From the NCBI GenBank assembly GCA_026389055.1, contig JAPLIO010000089.1:1-12854 (forward strand): a stretch of DNA of 12,854 bases. Reading direction: 5' to 3'. Source of the stretch: Candidatus Melainabacteria bacterium (GTDB lineage: Bacteria; Cyanobacteriota; Vampirovibrionia; Vampirovibrionales; JAJTHC01). Both the position numbers and the translations under genes were made by a program. Every line of letters begins with the position of its first letter. Positions within the stretch are counted from its first letter, which is position 1. A model generated the notes under the pieces. The model was not told the origin of the DNA, did no database searches, and was given only the letters and a program-made list of their open reading frames with translations. This document shows, in pieces, positions 1 through 7,011 of this stretch.

Positions 1-192
1 GCGTTCCGTCCACCGAAGGGGCAAAAAGAACATCCCCTCGTCCATGCCCTTGTGGCATAGAGGGGTGGCTTTTTGGGGGTCTTTAGGGGCTTGCCCCTGA
101 ATTCGTGGGGGATTGTTAAGGGGGTTCTCGAACAAGAACCCCCTTGACGCCCACCAGCTAAAGACTGAAACGACAATCGATGAGAGAACACG
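1..192. repeat. Element R, copy 1 (5' end cut by window edge)
   Basis: This is a dispersed non-coding repeat. Base 1 corresponds to 10659 in the complete copy (10610-10884), and homology runs to the shared end GAGAGAACACG at 192. It contains hairpin H2 (CCCCTC 34-39 with GAGGGG 60-65, then ATGCC 44-48 with GGCAT 54-58, flanked by AAAAAG and CTTTTT), H3 (AGGGG 85-89 with CCCCT 94-98), and H4 (GTTAAGGGGGTTC 115-127 with GAACCCCCTTGAC 136-148). It is 34 nt shorter than the matching part of copy 2: 31 nt are missing from the H4 loop and 3 from the H2 loop. No protein is credible in it. R is not a family I can name. Confidence 0.9.
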
Positions 193-487
193 CTATTTAA
201 TTTGTGAATGGGTATAAATACCGTTTTTTGCGATTTGCAAATTGAAATATAAAGAAAACATTATAAAGTTTGTTTTTTTCTGCTTAATTTGTGCTAACAT
301 ATATTTTGACTCCAAGAAAGTGGGTTTCTGTTGTTCAACTAATTGCTTTTTAGCGTTTTTTGCACTAACAATATCCCTTAAACCGCTTTGTTTTCAAGGC
401 TTTGGGCTTTCTTGCTTGGTTAGCTACTTGAACTGTGTGAAAGCAGTCCGTTAGTATTACGCCGCTAAACCGTGGCTATTGCTTTTT

Positions 488-523
488 AAGCTCGGGTCTA
501 TTTTCATTTAAATAGACGAGCTT
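488..523. other. Long hairpin in the intergenic region
   Basis: AAGCTC (488-493) pairs with GAGCTT (518-523), and GTCTATTT (496-503) pairs with AAATAGAC (510-517). Two G are bulged and the loop is TCATTT, giving 14 base pairs. No long T run follows directly, so a simple terminator is not obvious on the plus strand. It sits five bases before a second hairpin. Confidence 0.6.
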
Positions 524-527
524 ATAC

Positions 528-550
528 TCATTCTTTTTTGTAAAGAATGA
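528..550. other. Second tandem hairpin
   Basis: TCATTCTTT (528-536) pairs perfectly with AAAGAATGA (542-550) around a TTTGT loop. Being AT-rich it is weaker than its neighbour at 488-523, but two perfect hairpins in 63 bp is more than expected by chance. Role unknown. Confidence 0.5.
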
Positions 551-763
551 CCCTTTAATCAGTATAAACGTTGGATAGCCCTTTAATTCTTTTTTTAGAT
601 TCACTGGATGCCTTGTTACCCTGATTGATGAAGAGCTGAAACGTAGTACTTCCAATAAAGTCTGAAAGAAAAGGCAGGCTTGGTGAATATAAAGGCTTCG
701 GTGTGCTATTTTAAGCTACTTGAACCTTCTTCTATTTGCCACCAACACAACTTATTTACTGGG

Positions 764-789
764 CGTAAAAGCTGTTTGCTTTTAATACG
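764..789. other. Small hairpin about 100 bp before the RlpA-like start
   Basis: CGT and AAAAGC (764-772) pair with GCTTTT (778-783) and ACG (787-789) around a TGTTT loop, with AAT unpaired on the 3' side. It lies in the presumed leader of the RlpA-like gene. No regulatory role can be assigned. Confidence 0.35.
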
Positions 790-892
790 TCTGCTAAGTG
801 TTGTTGTTGAAGCCACTGCTTAAGTATCTCAGGTTTTTATTGTGTGTCTTTCTTTCCATTCTAGTAGCCACACTAGAGGAACTTTCTTTTTT

Positions 893-2179
893 ATGCAACG
901 TGTTACTTTCACGAATAGACCTTTGGGCTATTCATCCATTTGTTTGACTCTTTTGTTTACGGCGTTAAGTGCCACCTTAATTGCTTATCTTAGTACCAGT
1001 TGGGCATTGGCTTCAGAAACAGATAGGGCTTCTTCCGTTACCGTAGCGTCCTATCAACACAAGCCCGTTTTATTATCGGCTTTAACAACGTCTCACTCAA
1101 CGGAAACGGCTAATCCGCTTAATGCGGTGGTTGGTGGGGGGGCTGCCTCGGTTAGTTTATCTGAAGCCAATACCCCGAAATCGGCGATTCCCTTTAATGC
1201 GTTACCCTATTCGCGGGTGCCTGCTTTATCTTCATTGAAAGAAGATGCTATTTTATCTCCGTTTGATACTGCTCGGGGGGCTGCTTTTAACACCCCTAGT
1301 GTTAGCAAAGTTACGGAACCCTTGTCGGAATCAGCAACTGCTACCAAGGTACAACCGGTTTCTTCTTTAAAAGAAACGACGACAGGTCAACAAGCCCTTT
1401 CTAGCTTGGTTAATGATAGAGAACTGCAACGCCAACGGGCAGTGGTTCAGTTTTTAATAGCTAGGCCAGGTGTGTTGCAGGTAGTTACGCCTAAAAACCA
1501 ATCGATGGTATTAAAAAGTATTGAATACAAAACCACCCGACGGGCTAGTTTTTATATCAACCAAACAGAAGTTTTTCAGTTTCGGTCTAGCTTGGGGTTT
1601 TTAACGCCGTTTTTACGCTCTAAGCAGGCGGCTCATCGGTTACACCTGTTTTTGAAAAACAATGGTAATTATAATGATATTCAACTGGTGGCTTCTGAGG
1701 CAGGGATGTTGCTGAAGATGGGCGAAATGACACTGGCTACGGTAGATGCTGAAACGGCACAATCGTTGGGTTTATCGGTAGATGCTTTGGCTAATACTTG
1801 GAAGCAACGGTTACGGTCTGCTTTGGGGGAAACCACGGCAGCGGCTACGCCACCGTGGGTGAAGAAGCCCCTTCAGCAAAGCAGTCGGTTAATTGCTCAG
1901 GGTTTAGCTTCTTGGTATGGGCCAGGGTTTCATGGGCGTTTAGCGGCGGATGGGTCTCGGTTTAACCAAAATGCGTTGACTGCTGCCCATAAAACGTTGC
2001 CTTTTGGTACGAAATTACTGGTTACTAACCAACGCACGGGTAAAAGTTGTGTGGTTAAAGTAACGGATAGAGGCCCTTTTGTGGGGCATCGTGTGATTGA
2101 TCTTTCCAAGGGTGCTGCGGCGGCTATTGGTATGTTGGGTTCGGGTGTGGGTAAAGTTAGCTTACACTTATTAAGATAG
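893..2179 (+). CDS. rlpA: RlpA-like septal ring lytic transglycosylase family protein, secreted
   Basis: 428 aa, exported, probably acting on peptidoglycan (RlpA of Pseudomonas cleaves denuded glycan strands). ATG 893 is chosen because AGAGGA lies at 875-880 and the protein then opens with a good signal peptide (hydrophobic stretch about 12-35, cleavage after WALA at 40). An in-frame GTG at 842 is less likely. Residues 41-200 are a low-complexity Ser/Thr/Ala linker. Residues about 219-312 form a compact domain ending LANTWKQRLRSALG, like the middle domain I associate with cyanobacterial RlpA proteins. Residues 337-428 are the double-psi beta-barrel: GLASWYG, the TAAHKTLPFGT motif, and DRGPF (392-396) followed by RVIDLS. 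The position normally held by Glu in the TA.GE motif is Ser here (AADGSRF), so enzymatic activity is uncertain. It is a single gene followed by its own terminator. Confidence 0.9.
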   Translation: MQRVTFTNRPLGYSSICLTLLFTALSATLIAYLSTSWALASETDRASSVTVASYQHKPVLLSALTTSHSTETANPLNAVVGGGAASVSLSEANTPKSAIPFNALPYSRVPALSSLKEDAILSPFDTARGAAFNTPSVSKVTEPLSESATATKVQPVSSLKETTTGQQALSSLVNDRELQRQRAVVQFLIARPGVLQVVTPKNQSMVLKSIEYKTTRRASFYINQTEVFQFRSSLGFLTPFLRSKQAAHRLHLFLKNNGNYNDIQLVASEAGMLLKMGEMTLATVDAETAQSLGLSVDALANTWKQRLRSALGETTAAATPPWVKKPLQQSSRLIAQGLASWYGPGFHGRLAADGSRFNQNALTAAHKTLPFGTKLLVTNQRTGKSCVVKVTDRGPFVGHRVIDLSKGAAAAIGMLGSGVGKVSLHLLR

Positions 2180-2189
2180 ATGCTTGTAG

Positions 2190-2215
2190 AGGGAGACTTT
2201 TTTAGTCTCCCTTTT
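2190..2215 (+). terminator. Rho-independent terminator of the RlpA-like gene
   Basis: AGGGAGACT (2190-2198) pairs perfectly with AGTCTCCCT (2204-2212) around a five-T loop and is followed by TTTT. It begins 11 bases after the TAG stop of the RlpA-like gene. Confidence 0.9.
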
Positions 2216-2230
2216 GCATGATTTTAGAGC

Positions 2231-2247
2231 TGTTCAAACGTTGAACA
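2231..2247. other. Perfect 17-bp inverted repeat
   Basis: TGTTCAA-ACG-TTGAACA has 7-bp arms and a 3-bp centre. It looks like a dimeric repressor operator but lies between two convergent 3' ends, so an operator role is not supported by position. It could instead be a small hairpin after the RlpA terminator. Confidence 0.4.
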
Positions 2248-2272
2248 AGCCTAGCTACCTCAACCCACCGAT

Positions 2273-2292
2273 TTTCCGAAATGACACGGAAA
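2273..2292. other. Small hairpin downstream of the minus-strand 101-aa gene
   Basis: TTTCCG (2273-2278) pairs with CGGAAA (2287-2292). It lies 36 bp beyond the stop of the gene at 2328-2633 and could be part of its 3' end. There is no T run on the minus strand, so a terminator call is weak. Confidence 0.25.
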
Positions 2293-2327
2293 GATTAGCT
2301 CCATAGTATCTTTTAAAATTTGTAAAG

Positions 2328-2633
2328 CTACATAAAAGAAGAAAAAATCATTGCGATAGACTCTGAATTCAACTTTTTAGTGAATTGCTTCAACTGCATC
2401 GCTTTTATCTCTAATTTAAGGGCTATTATGCTAAACATAATATCTATTGGCTTTAAAACTTGTCTTTGACCCATCCTCGATTTCGGGCTTAACGGGGTCG
2501 CACCAGCTGGGAGGGATTTCAGGGGAACCTCTGCTGATTTTAGCTCCGCTGTTTTGGGAGGAGGATTAACAGATGATTGGATTCCTCCAACCAAAGAGGG
2601 CTTCGGCATGGCAGTGAAAGAGAACAGCCTCAT
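2328..2633 (-). CDS. Hypothetical 101-aa protein (N-terminus resembles that of the 8714 gene)
   Basis: Not a family I recognise. The ATG at 2633 has a good ribosome binding site on the minus strand (AGGA, 7 nt before the start). The N-terminus, LFSFTAMPKPSLVGGIQ, resembles LSFAFAPQHRLVRGVQ of the gene starting at 8714, and the two genes also share upstream DNA (2676-2705 against 8764-8793, 25 of 30 identical). Residues about 20-60 are Pro- and Ser-rich and probably disordered. The C-terminal third is a predicted amphipathic helix (EIKAMQLKQFTKKLNSE). There is no signal peptide or clear membrane segment. It is convergent with the RlpA-like gene and divergent from the gene at 2917. Confidence 0.6.
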   Translation of the reverse strand: MRLFSFTAMPKPSLVGGIQSSVNPPPKTAELKSAEVPLKSLPAGATPLSPKSRMGQRQVLKPIDIMFSIIALKLEIKAMQLKQFTKKLNSESIAMIFSSFM

Positions 2634-2675
2634 TTTTTGTCCTAATCGGTGTAGAGAGAGAGTTTTAAAAACAAA

Positions 2676-2705
2676 GAGTAAAATAGCTTTTATTAGTTAA
2701 TCATA
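2676..2705 (-). promoter_or_regulatory. Conserved upstream element of the 2633 gene
   Basis: This 30-bp stretch matches 8764-8793 at 25 of 30 positions. It lies 43 bp before its start codon, against 50 bp for the other copy. Read on the minus strand it contains TAATAAAAGC followed by a T-rich run, where the other copy has TTATAAAAGC. The AT-rich TATAAA-like core suggests a shared promoter or regulator site. Confidence 0.5.
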
Positions 2706-2802
2706 AATCAGTCCTTAATTCAAGTAAAACAGCTTAAAGCTTGGGAAAAGAGACTTCTCTTTATCGAAACACTTCTTAATGTTTTCTTTGCTTTGTGTTG
2801 GG

Positions 2803-2831
2803 TTGACAATAAGCCTTAAAAGCGTTAAGAT
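2803..2831 (+). promoter_or_regulatory. Sigma70-type promoter of the 2917 gene
   Basis: A perfect -35 TTGACA (2803-2808), a 17-bp spacer and -10 TAAGAT (2826-2831). Transcription would start near 2838, leaving an 80-nt leader before ATG 2917. This is the best canonical promoter in the window. Confidence 0.8.
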
Positions 2832-2916
2832 AAACATCCCAAAGCAATAGATTCCCTCATTGTTTCGCTGTTTTACCCTCGTTTATCGCCATTCAAGGCG
2901 TTTAGGATTTTTTTGT

Positions 2917-3219
2917 ATGATGCGTATTACCGCCTTACCAACCAGCCCATTATTACTTTCTAGCAAAGCTAGTTGCTTGCCTTACCAACCCATCAACGCC
3001 GTAACGTCCAGACGCTCTGGGCAAGATGGCACGCAAACCCGTCAAACTTTGTTAAACGGCACGCAAACCAATCAACAGGTGCTTTCAACCTTTATGCGTG
3101 AAGACGTTGAAGAGGAAACACCCACCGCAATGCGATGGTTTCAATCCCCTGCCAACAATGGTTGTTCTAAAACACCTATTGCAACACCAGCAGGCTACAC
3201 TAAATCGTTTTTAATCTAA
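2917..3219 (+). CDS. Hypothetical 100-aa protein
   Basis: No family recognised. ATG 2917 is chosen because AGGA (2904-2907) lies 9 nt upstream and a consensus promoter lies at 2803-2831. The frame opens further upstream at 2860 but without a binding site. The protein opens MMRITALPTSPLLL, is rich in Thr, Gln, Asn and Ser, has a short acidic patch (EDVEEE) near residues 65-70, and no clear membrane or signal segment. Three Cys are scattered. Its stop overlaps by 4 bp the stop of the convergent gene ending at 3216. The strong promoter makes expression likely despite the unremarkable sequence. Confidence 0.6.
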   Translation: MMRITALPTSPLLLSSKASCLPYQPINAVTSRRSGQDGTQTRQTLLNGTQTNQQVLSTFMREDVEEETPTAMRWFQSPANNGCSKTPIATPAGYTKSFLI

Positions 3220-4256
3220 TTTTTGGCTTCCTGCTTGGGTGCTTTTCGATTAGATGCCCACCACGCAACGCCTGCCAATAGCCCCAAAGCAACCGTGCCA
3301 GCCCCTACCCACGGAAGCCATGTTTTGTTATGGTCAATTAACGCAGGAAACCACTCGGTTTTTTCTGCTTGCTTTTCAGCAACCCGTAGAGGTTCAGCGA
3401 ACACAACGCCTTCGTTACTAGGCAGTTTGATTTCGGATTTTCTAACTGACGTTTGAGGGGGTTGGGTGGTCATTTCAGCGAAGGCTTTGGGTATTTCTGC
3501 AACGGCTTCGGTCATTTGTAGGGTGAAAATTTCAAAGTGTTTTTTGGCAAAAGGAAGATTGAATACTTGTTCTTGAAGCATCGTAACTTTTTTTTCGGCG
3601 ACTTTTTGAGCTTGTTGGGCTACAGTAGTCCCCAAGGCTTTCATGCGTTCCCACCGATTTTGTTCAAATTTAATAAACCCTTTAAGCGTTTTACGCATAT
3701 CTTGCGGTATTTCGCTAAGTAATTGTTTTAGTTGTTTGGCTTGTTCAACAGGTGGTAAGTGGGCAACTTGCAATAAAAAATCTTGCAAACGGTGTTGCTG
3801 GGTTTCTGATAGACGTTCCAAGAAAGCGGGTAACTTCACCGTGGGTGGGGGTTGGCCTAACTGGGTTAGATGTTGTTCTAACGCAACAACTTGTCGATCA
3901 AGATGAATCTGATACGCTTTAATCAACCCTGTTTCAGCCTCTTTGGATAATAGGCTTTTGGCAAGGGTAATGACTGGGGAGTCAAGTTGGGGGTTCCGCA
4001 AACTGGCTTGAAAGGCTGCTAAGGCTTCTTTCAACTGATTAATACTCCGAAATTCGGGGGGTAATTGCTTTAATAACGCATCAGGTAAGCCTAAGCTAAA
4101 TTGATGGATAGCTAGTGCCTTGCCTTTTAACCCAGTCAGTTCATCTACTATTTTTTTTGTAACAGGGGCTAACACAATCGAACCACTGTTTTCAGAAGGT
4201 AAGCCTGCCAACGCTAACTGCCCTTGGGTAGCGGTTTCGCCACCTAAAGTGAGCAA
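3216..4256 (-). CDS. C-terminal part of a split helical, tail-anchored protein
   Basis: 346 codons open from a TTG at 4256 with no ribosome binding site and a stop (TAG) in frame just upstream, so independent translation is doubtful. The frame continues naturally from the upstream gene: dropping one base of the GGG at 4258-4260 joins VQIP to LLTLGGETATQ and gives a single 579-aa protein. The content is almost all amphipathic helix with many Gln, Lys and Leu (apolipoprotein- or coiled-coil-like), including LPPVEQAKQLKQLLSEIP. Near the end is one hydrophobic segment (WLPWVGAGTVALGLLAGVAWW, residues about 313-333) followed by a basic tail, typical of a C-terminal membrane anchor with the bulk in the cytoplasm. 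No enzymatic motif was seen. Function unknown. Confidence 0.6.
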   Translation of the reverse strand: MLTLGGETATQGQLALAGLPSENSGSIVLAPVTKKIVDELTGLKGKALAIHQFSLGLPDALLKQLPPEFRSINQLKEALAAFQASLRNPQLDSPVITLAKSLLSKEAETGLIKAYQIHLDRQVVALEQHLTQLGQPPPTVKLPAFLERLSETQQHRLQDFLLQVAHLPPVEQAKQLKQLLSEIPQDMRKTLKGFIKFEQNRWERMKALGTTVAQQAQKVAEKKVTMLQEQVFNLPFAKKHFEIFTLQMTEAVAEIPKAFAEMTTQPPQTSVRKSEIKLPSNEGVVFAEPLRVAEKQAEKTEWFPALIDHNKTWLPWVGAGTVALGLLAGVAWWASNRKAPKQEAKN

Positions 4257-4956
4257 TGGGAATTTGTACTAATTTTTCATTGATCTCTGCTAATTGTTCA
4301 GTAACGATTTCCTTCACCTTCTCAATGGCTTCATTGGTTCTTGGGATGATTGCACCGCCTTGGGGTACTTCCACTTTGCCTAAGCATGACTGAAATTGGC
4401 TTCGTACCTCCTTAATATAGGCTTTAAACGCTTCAGGCGTTTTAAATTTAGCATCAAGCTTTTCATGCTTCGGTTGTTCTTGCATGATGGCTTGCATCTT
4501 GTTTTGCCACCCTTTAAAAAAGTTGTATTTACCTGTAAATTCGTTTTCTAGTGGCTGATGAGACCCATCTAGCAATCGCAACGCCCCAGCTAAATCATCG
4601 GCTTGTAAATAGGTTAGTAATTTTTCGTTCATTGTTTTGAAGGCGGATAAGGCTTGTAAGTCTGTTTTGGTTGTGCCATCAATGTTTTTGCCTGCCTTTA
4701 AATGCTGGCTTAAAAGGTTGGCTAAAAACTGGGCTTCCAGTTCTTTCGGGGTAGCCTCTGCTGGGGCAGTTGCTAGAAATTCTTTGGCTTGGTCTACCGT
4801 CGATTTTAACGAAGCATAAAAGCTATCAGCTACAGCTTCATTCGTCCCGCTTCTCATCGTAACAGAGGCTATTGGTTTTAAGCCAACCTGTTGCTTGCCA
4901 AAGGGTTGCCTTGTTGATTGCGTATTGAGTTGTGGGGGCATAGCATGGATAAACAT
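4192..4956 (-). CDS. N-terminal part of the same split helical protein
   Basis: 254 codons from ATG 4956; a second in-frame ATG at 4941 (MPPQLNTQ) is an alternative, and neither has a clear ribosome binding site. There is no signal peptide. Residues 1-35 are polar and contain RQPFGKQQVGL. The rest is predicted helical, lysine- and glutamate-rich (for example EAIEKVKEIVTEQLAEINEK). After VQIP the frame turns into arginine-rich sequence (AHFRWRNRYPRAV) that looks non-coding, and it ends at 4192. It overlaps the next frame by 65 bp. This looks like one gene broken by a single-base insertion near 4258-4260, by a sequencing error, or by a +1 frameshift at CCC-A. I read the pair as one gene with unknown function. 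Confidence 0.6.
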   Translation of the reverse strand: MFIHAMPPQLNTQSTRQPFGKQQVGLKPIASVTMRSGTNEAVADSFYASLKSTVDQAKEFLATAPAEATPKELEAQFLANLLSQHLKAGKNIDGTTKTDLQALSAFKTMNEKLLTYLQADDLAGALRLLDGSHQPLENEFTGKYNFFKGWQNKMQAIMQEQPKHEKLDAKFKTPEAFKAYIKEVRSQFQSCLGKVEVPQGGAIIPRTNEAIEKVKEIVTEQLAEINEKLVQIPIAHFRWRNRYPRAVSVGRLTF

Positions 4957-5089
4957 TGAAAATGGCGGTTCTTTGAAGTTTATAACAGTGAACTAAGGGT
5001 ATAAAGGTTGCTCAAATTTATTTTGTGCGGATGTTATACCATTTTCAAATGGGTATTCGGCAGAGGTGGTCTCTTGGTTGTTTTAGCGG

Positions 5090-5095
5090 TATAAT
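5090..5095 (+). promoter_or_regulatory. Possible -10 box of the beta-propeller gene
   Basis: Perfect TATAAT 51 bp before ATG 5146, but no good -35 hexamer at 16-18 bp upstream and no TGn extension. This is a candidate only. Confidence 0.3.
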
Positions 5096-5145
5096 AAAAG
5101 GCAATTATCTGCTACTATTTTTGCCGAAAGAGAGTTTATTCCCCT

Positions 5146-7011
5146 ATGCCTGTTGCATTTGTTTTATCCCGAAAAAATCGGTTATTATTGATTGCCTTCC
5201 TCCTATTGATGACGGTTTTTTCTCAAACCATCGGTGTAACCGAAGCAAAACTGCCTTTTATCGGCAACCGAAAGCTAGCTGAAACCGCCCCCGCATCGCC
5301 CGAAAAGCAGGCTGAACTAGTCGTCAAATCTGCCCCTGTAGATGCCATTCAGAAAGCGGAAGAAGCTCAAACCAACCCACCTGCAAAAATAACGATACCT
5401 GTTACCCCCGTGGCTAAAAATACGGCGTTGCCAGATGTTTGTTTTAAACTGCCTGAACTGATGTTAGAAACCCTCATCAAGCTGGATAAAAACGTCAAAT
5501 TACGAAGCGATTGCTACGCTACTTTCACCAATGGACAAAGTTATTTGCCCGTGCTACCTCAAAAATTAACCGTGCTACCCCCTACGCAAGTGGTTCAGCA
5601 ATGGGGCGGTTCTAAAACGACTCCGCCTGATTTAATTCAATTTGATAACGATTGGTACTTTATTAAGGTGCTACCTACCGATACGGGTAAATTGACGTTT
5701 GCTCGGTTGCCTTTTTACCCCACCAGTTTGAAGGAAGGGGTTATTCCGCAAAACTGGTTTGTGCCTGCTGGGCTTTCTATTCCTGCAGAATTACGGGTAT
5801 TGCTGGGCAATTTGGATTACACCACCCCTGCCCCCTTAACCCCCGAAGCTAAACCCCTTCAACAACCCACGCTACCCAACGGAGCGGTGCCTGCCTTGGT
5901 TCCGCTTAATGCCCCTCGGGTGCAGTTACAGCCTACTTATTTTTATACAGATTTCCTTTCTGCCACGCTACAGGGGGTAGATGTTCGTACGGGCGAAAGC
6001 CGTTTAGCGTTGCGGATTGATACGTTAGCTTCTAGTTTATTACCTGTACCCGTAGGCGAAGGGGTTTGGGTTGCCAGCGTAAATCAACCTGAAGTATTGG
6101 TGGTCAACCCCATGGCTCAACTCATTAGCACTCGGTTGGAAACGGTTTCCCCTGCCACGCAATTGGTTTATTCCCCTTATAATGAAGTGGTTGTTGCCAC
6201 GCATAAAAGCAAACCACAACTGACGTTATTTGATGGCAAAAATCGGTTGTATTTGGGGAAAGTTACCTTGCCTACCGCCGTGGCGAGTGCTGTTATTCGT
6301 AAACGCTTCCCCATAGGCTATTTTTCTGCGGTTGAAAATAATGCCATCTATGAAGTGGATGTGGCAGACCGTCGGGTGATACGCACCCTGAAGCCTCAAT
6401 TAAAAACGGATGAACAATACTTAACGAAAATTGATGCCTTGTGGCTGAACGAACCCGCTAAAGGGTTGGGTCAGCTTTGGTTGATGGATAAAACGGCGAA
6501 AAAACTACAGGTTATTCAAGTGTTTACGGGGGCGGTGTTGAAAACGCTTACCCTACCCAATAAACCGTTGGAATGGGTGGATTTAGGCACGAATAAGTTA
6601 GCGGTACTAACTGAAAATAACGCCTTGCTAACCGTGATTGATACCAAAACCTTTGAAGTGGTGGATTCTATTACGCTTTCGCCTAACACGAAATTACCCT
6701 TTACCCTAACCACAAATGCCAATAAAACGCAGCTGGTGGTGTTTGATGGGTTGGCTAGCCAGTTGCAGGTGATTGATTTAAAAAATACGGTTTTGCCTGT
6801 ACAGGTTTTAAAAGCTTCGGGAAGAAGCAAACAAGGGGCTTTTTATGAACCCAGCACCATTGAAGATAAACCTGAAGAACCTGTTAGCCTTAGCACGGAA
6901 GTTAAGGCAGAACTGGCGGCTCTGCAAGGGTTAAACACCCAGCCTCAGCGGTTAAAACGGCTTGAACGCCTATGGGCAAAGTGGCAGTCTGGAAGCCGTG
7001 GCCTACACTAA
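5146..7011 (+). CDS. Exported beta-propeller (YVTN/YncE-like) protein
   Basis: 621 aa. The N-terminus has RKNR followed by a hydrophobic stretch (about 13-31), giving a signal peptide ending near TEA at 34 or a signal anchor. Residues 45-95 are a Pro/Ala/Lys linker. Residues about 97-225 form an unrecognised globular part with two Cys (99, 123) that could form a disulfide. Residues about 258-555 show repeated four-strand units of the WD40/YVTN kind, such as GVWVASVNQPEVLVV, NALLTVIDTKTFEVVDSITL and QLQVIDLKN. Such propellers usually bind partners or ligands outside the cytoplasm. The C-terminus (585-621) is a basic helix. Its last 110 bp overlap the 3' end of the convergent LD-carboxypeptidase gene. 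The specific function cannot be told from sequence. The start has only a weak purine run (AAAGAGAG, 5129-5136). Confidence 0.75.
   Translation: MPVAFVLSRKNRLLLIAFLLLMTVFSQTIGVTEAKLPFIGNRKLAETAPASPEKQAELVVKSAPVDAIQKAEEAQTNPPAKITIPVTPVAKNTALPDVCFKLPELMLETLIKLDKNVKLRSDCYATFTNGQSYLPVLPQKLTVLPPTQVVQQWGGSKTTPPDLIQFDNDWYFIKVLPTDTGKLTFARLPFYPTSLKEGVIPQNWFVPAGLSIPAELRVLLGNLDYTTPAPLTPEAKPLQQPTLPNGAVPALVPLNAPRVQLQPTYFYTDFLSATLQGVDVRTGESRLALRIDTLASSLLPVPVGEGVWVASVNQPEVLVVNPMAQLISTRLETVSPATQLVYSPYNEVVVATHKSKPQLTLFDGKNRLYLGKVTLPTAVASAVIRKRFPIGYFSAVENNAIYEVDVADRRVIRTLKPQLKTDEQYLTKIDALWLNEPAKGLGQLWLMDKTAKKLQVIQVFTGAVLKTLTLPNKPLEWVDLGTNKLAVLTENNALLTVIDTKTFEVVDSITLSPNTKLPFTLTTNANKTQLVVFDGLASQLQVIDLKNTVLPVQVLKASGRSKQGAFYEPSTIEDKPEEPVSLSTEVKAELAALQGLNTQPQRLKRLERLWAKWQSGSRGLH

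Larger units (their letters stand above)
193..892. other. Long non-coding stretch upstream of the RlpA-like gene
   Basis: About 700 bp without a convincing gene. It is AT-rich and holds at least three hairpins (488-523, 528-550, 764-789). The 12-mer AGCTACTTGAAC occurs twice (422-433 and 714-725), and CCCTTTAAT occurs twice near 551 and 580. A 70-codon frame at 242-454 starts with TTG, has no ribosome binding site and an unlikely composition. I see no tRNA or known riboswitch. The length and the hairpins would fit a long leader or an unrecognised RNA gene. Confidence 0.5.

Noticed and set aside
242..454. 70-codon plus-strand frame in the first intergenic region
   Set aside because: TTG start, no ribosome binding site, Cys/Phe/Leu-rich composition expected of AT-rich non-coding DNA.
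842..892. Upstream GTG start for the RlpA-like gene
   Set aside because: Would put 17 residues before a good signal peptide; ATG 893 has the AGAGGA site.
2231..2247. LexA-type operator
   Set aside because: The palindrome lies between convergent gene ends and does not match the LexA boxes I know.
5025..5282. 85-codon plus-strand frame overlapping the beta-propeller start
   Set aside because: Shadow frame of the signal peptide region of the gene at 5146.
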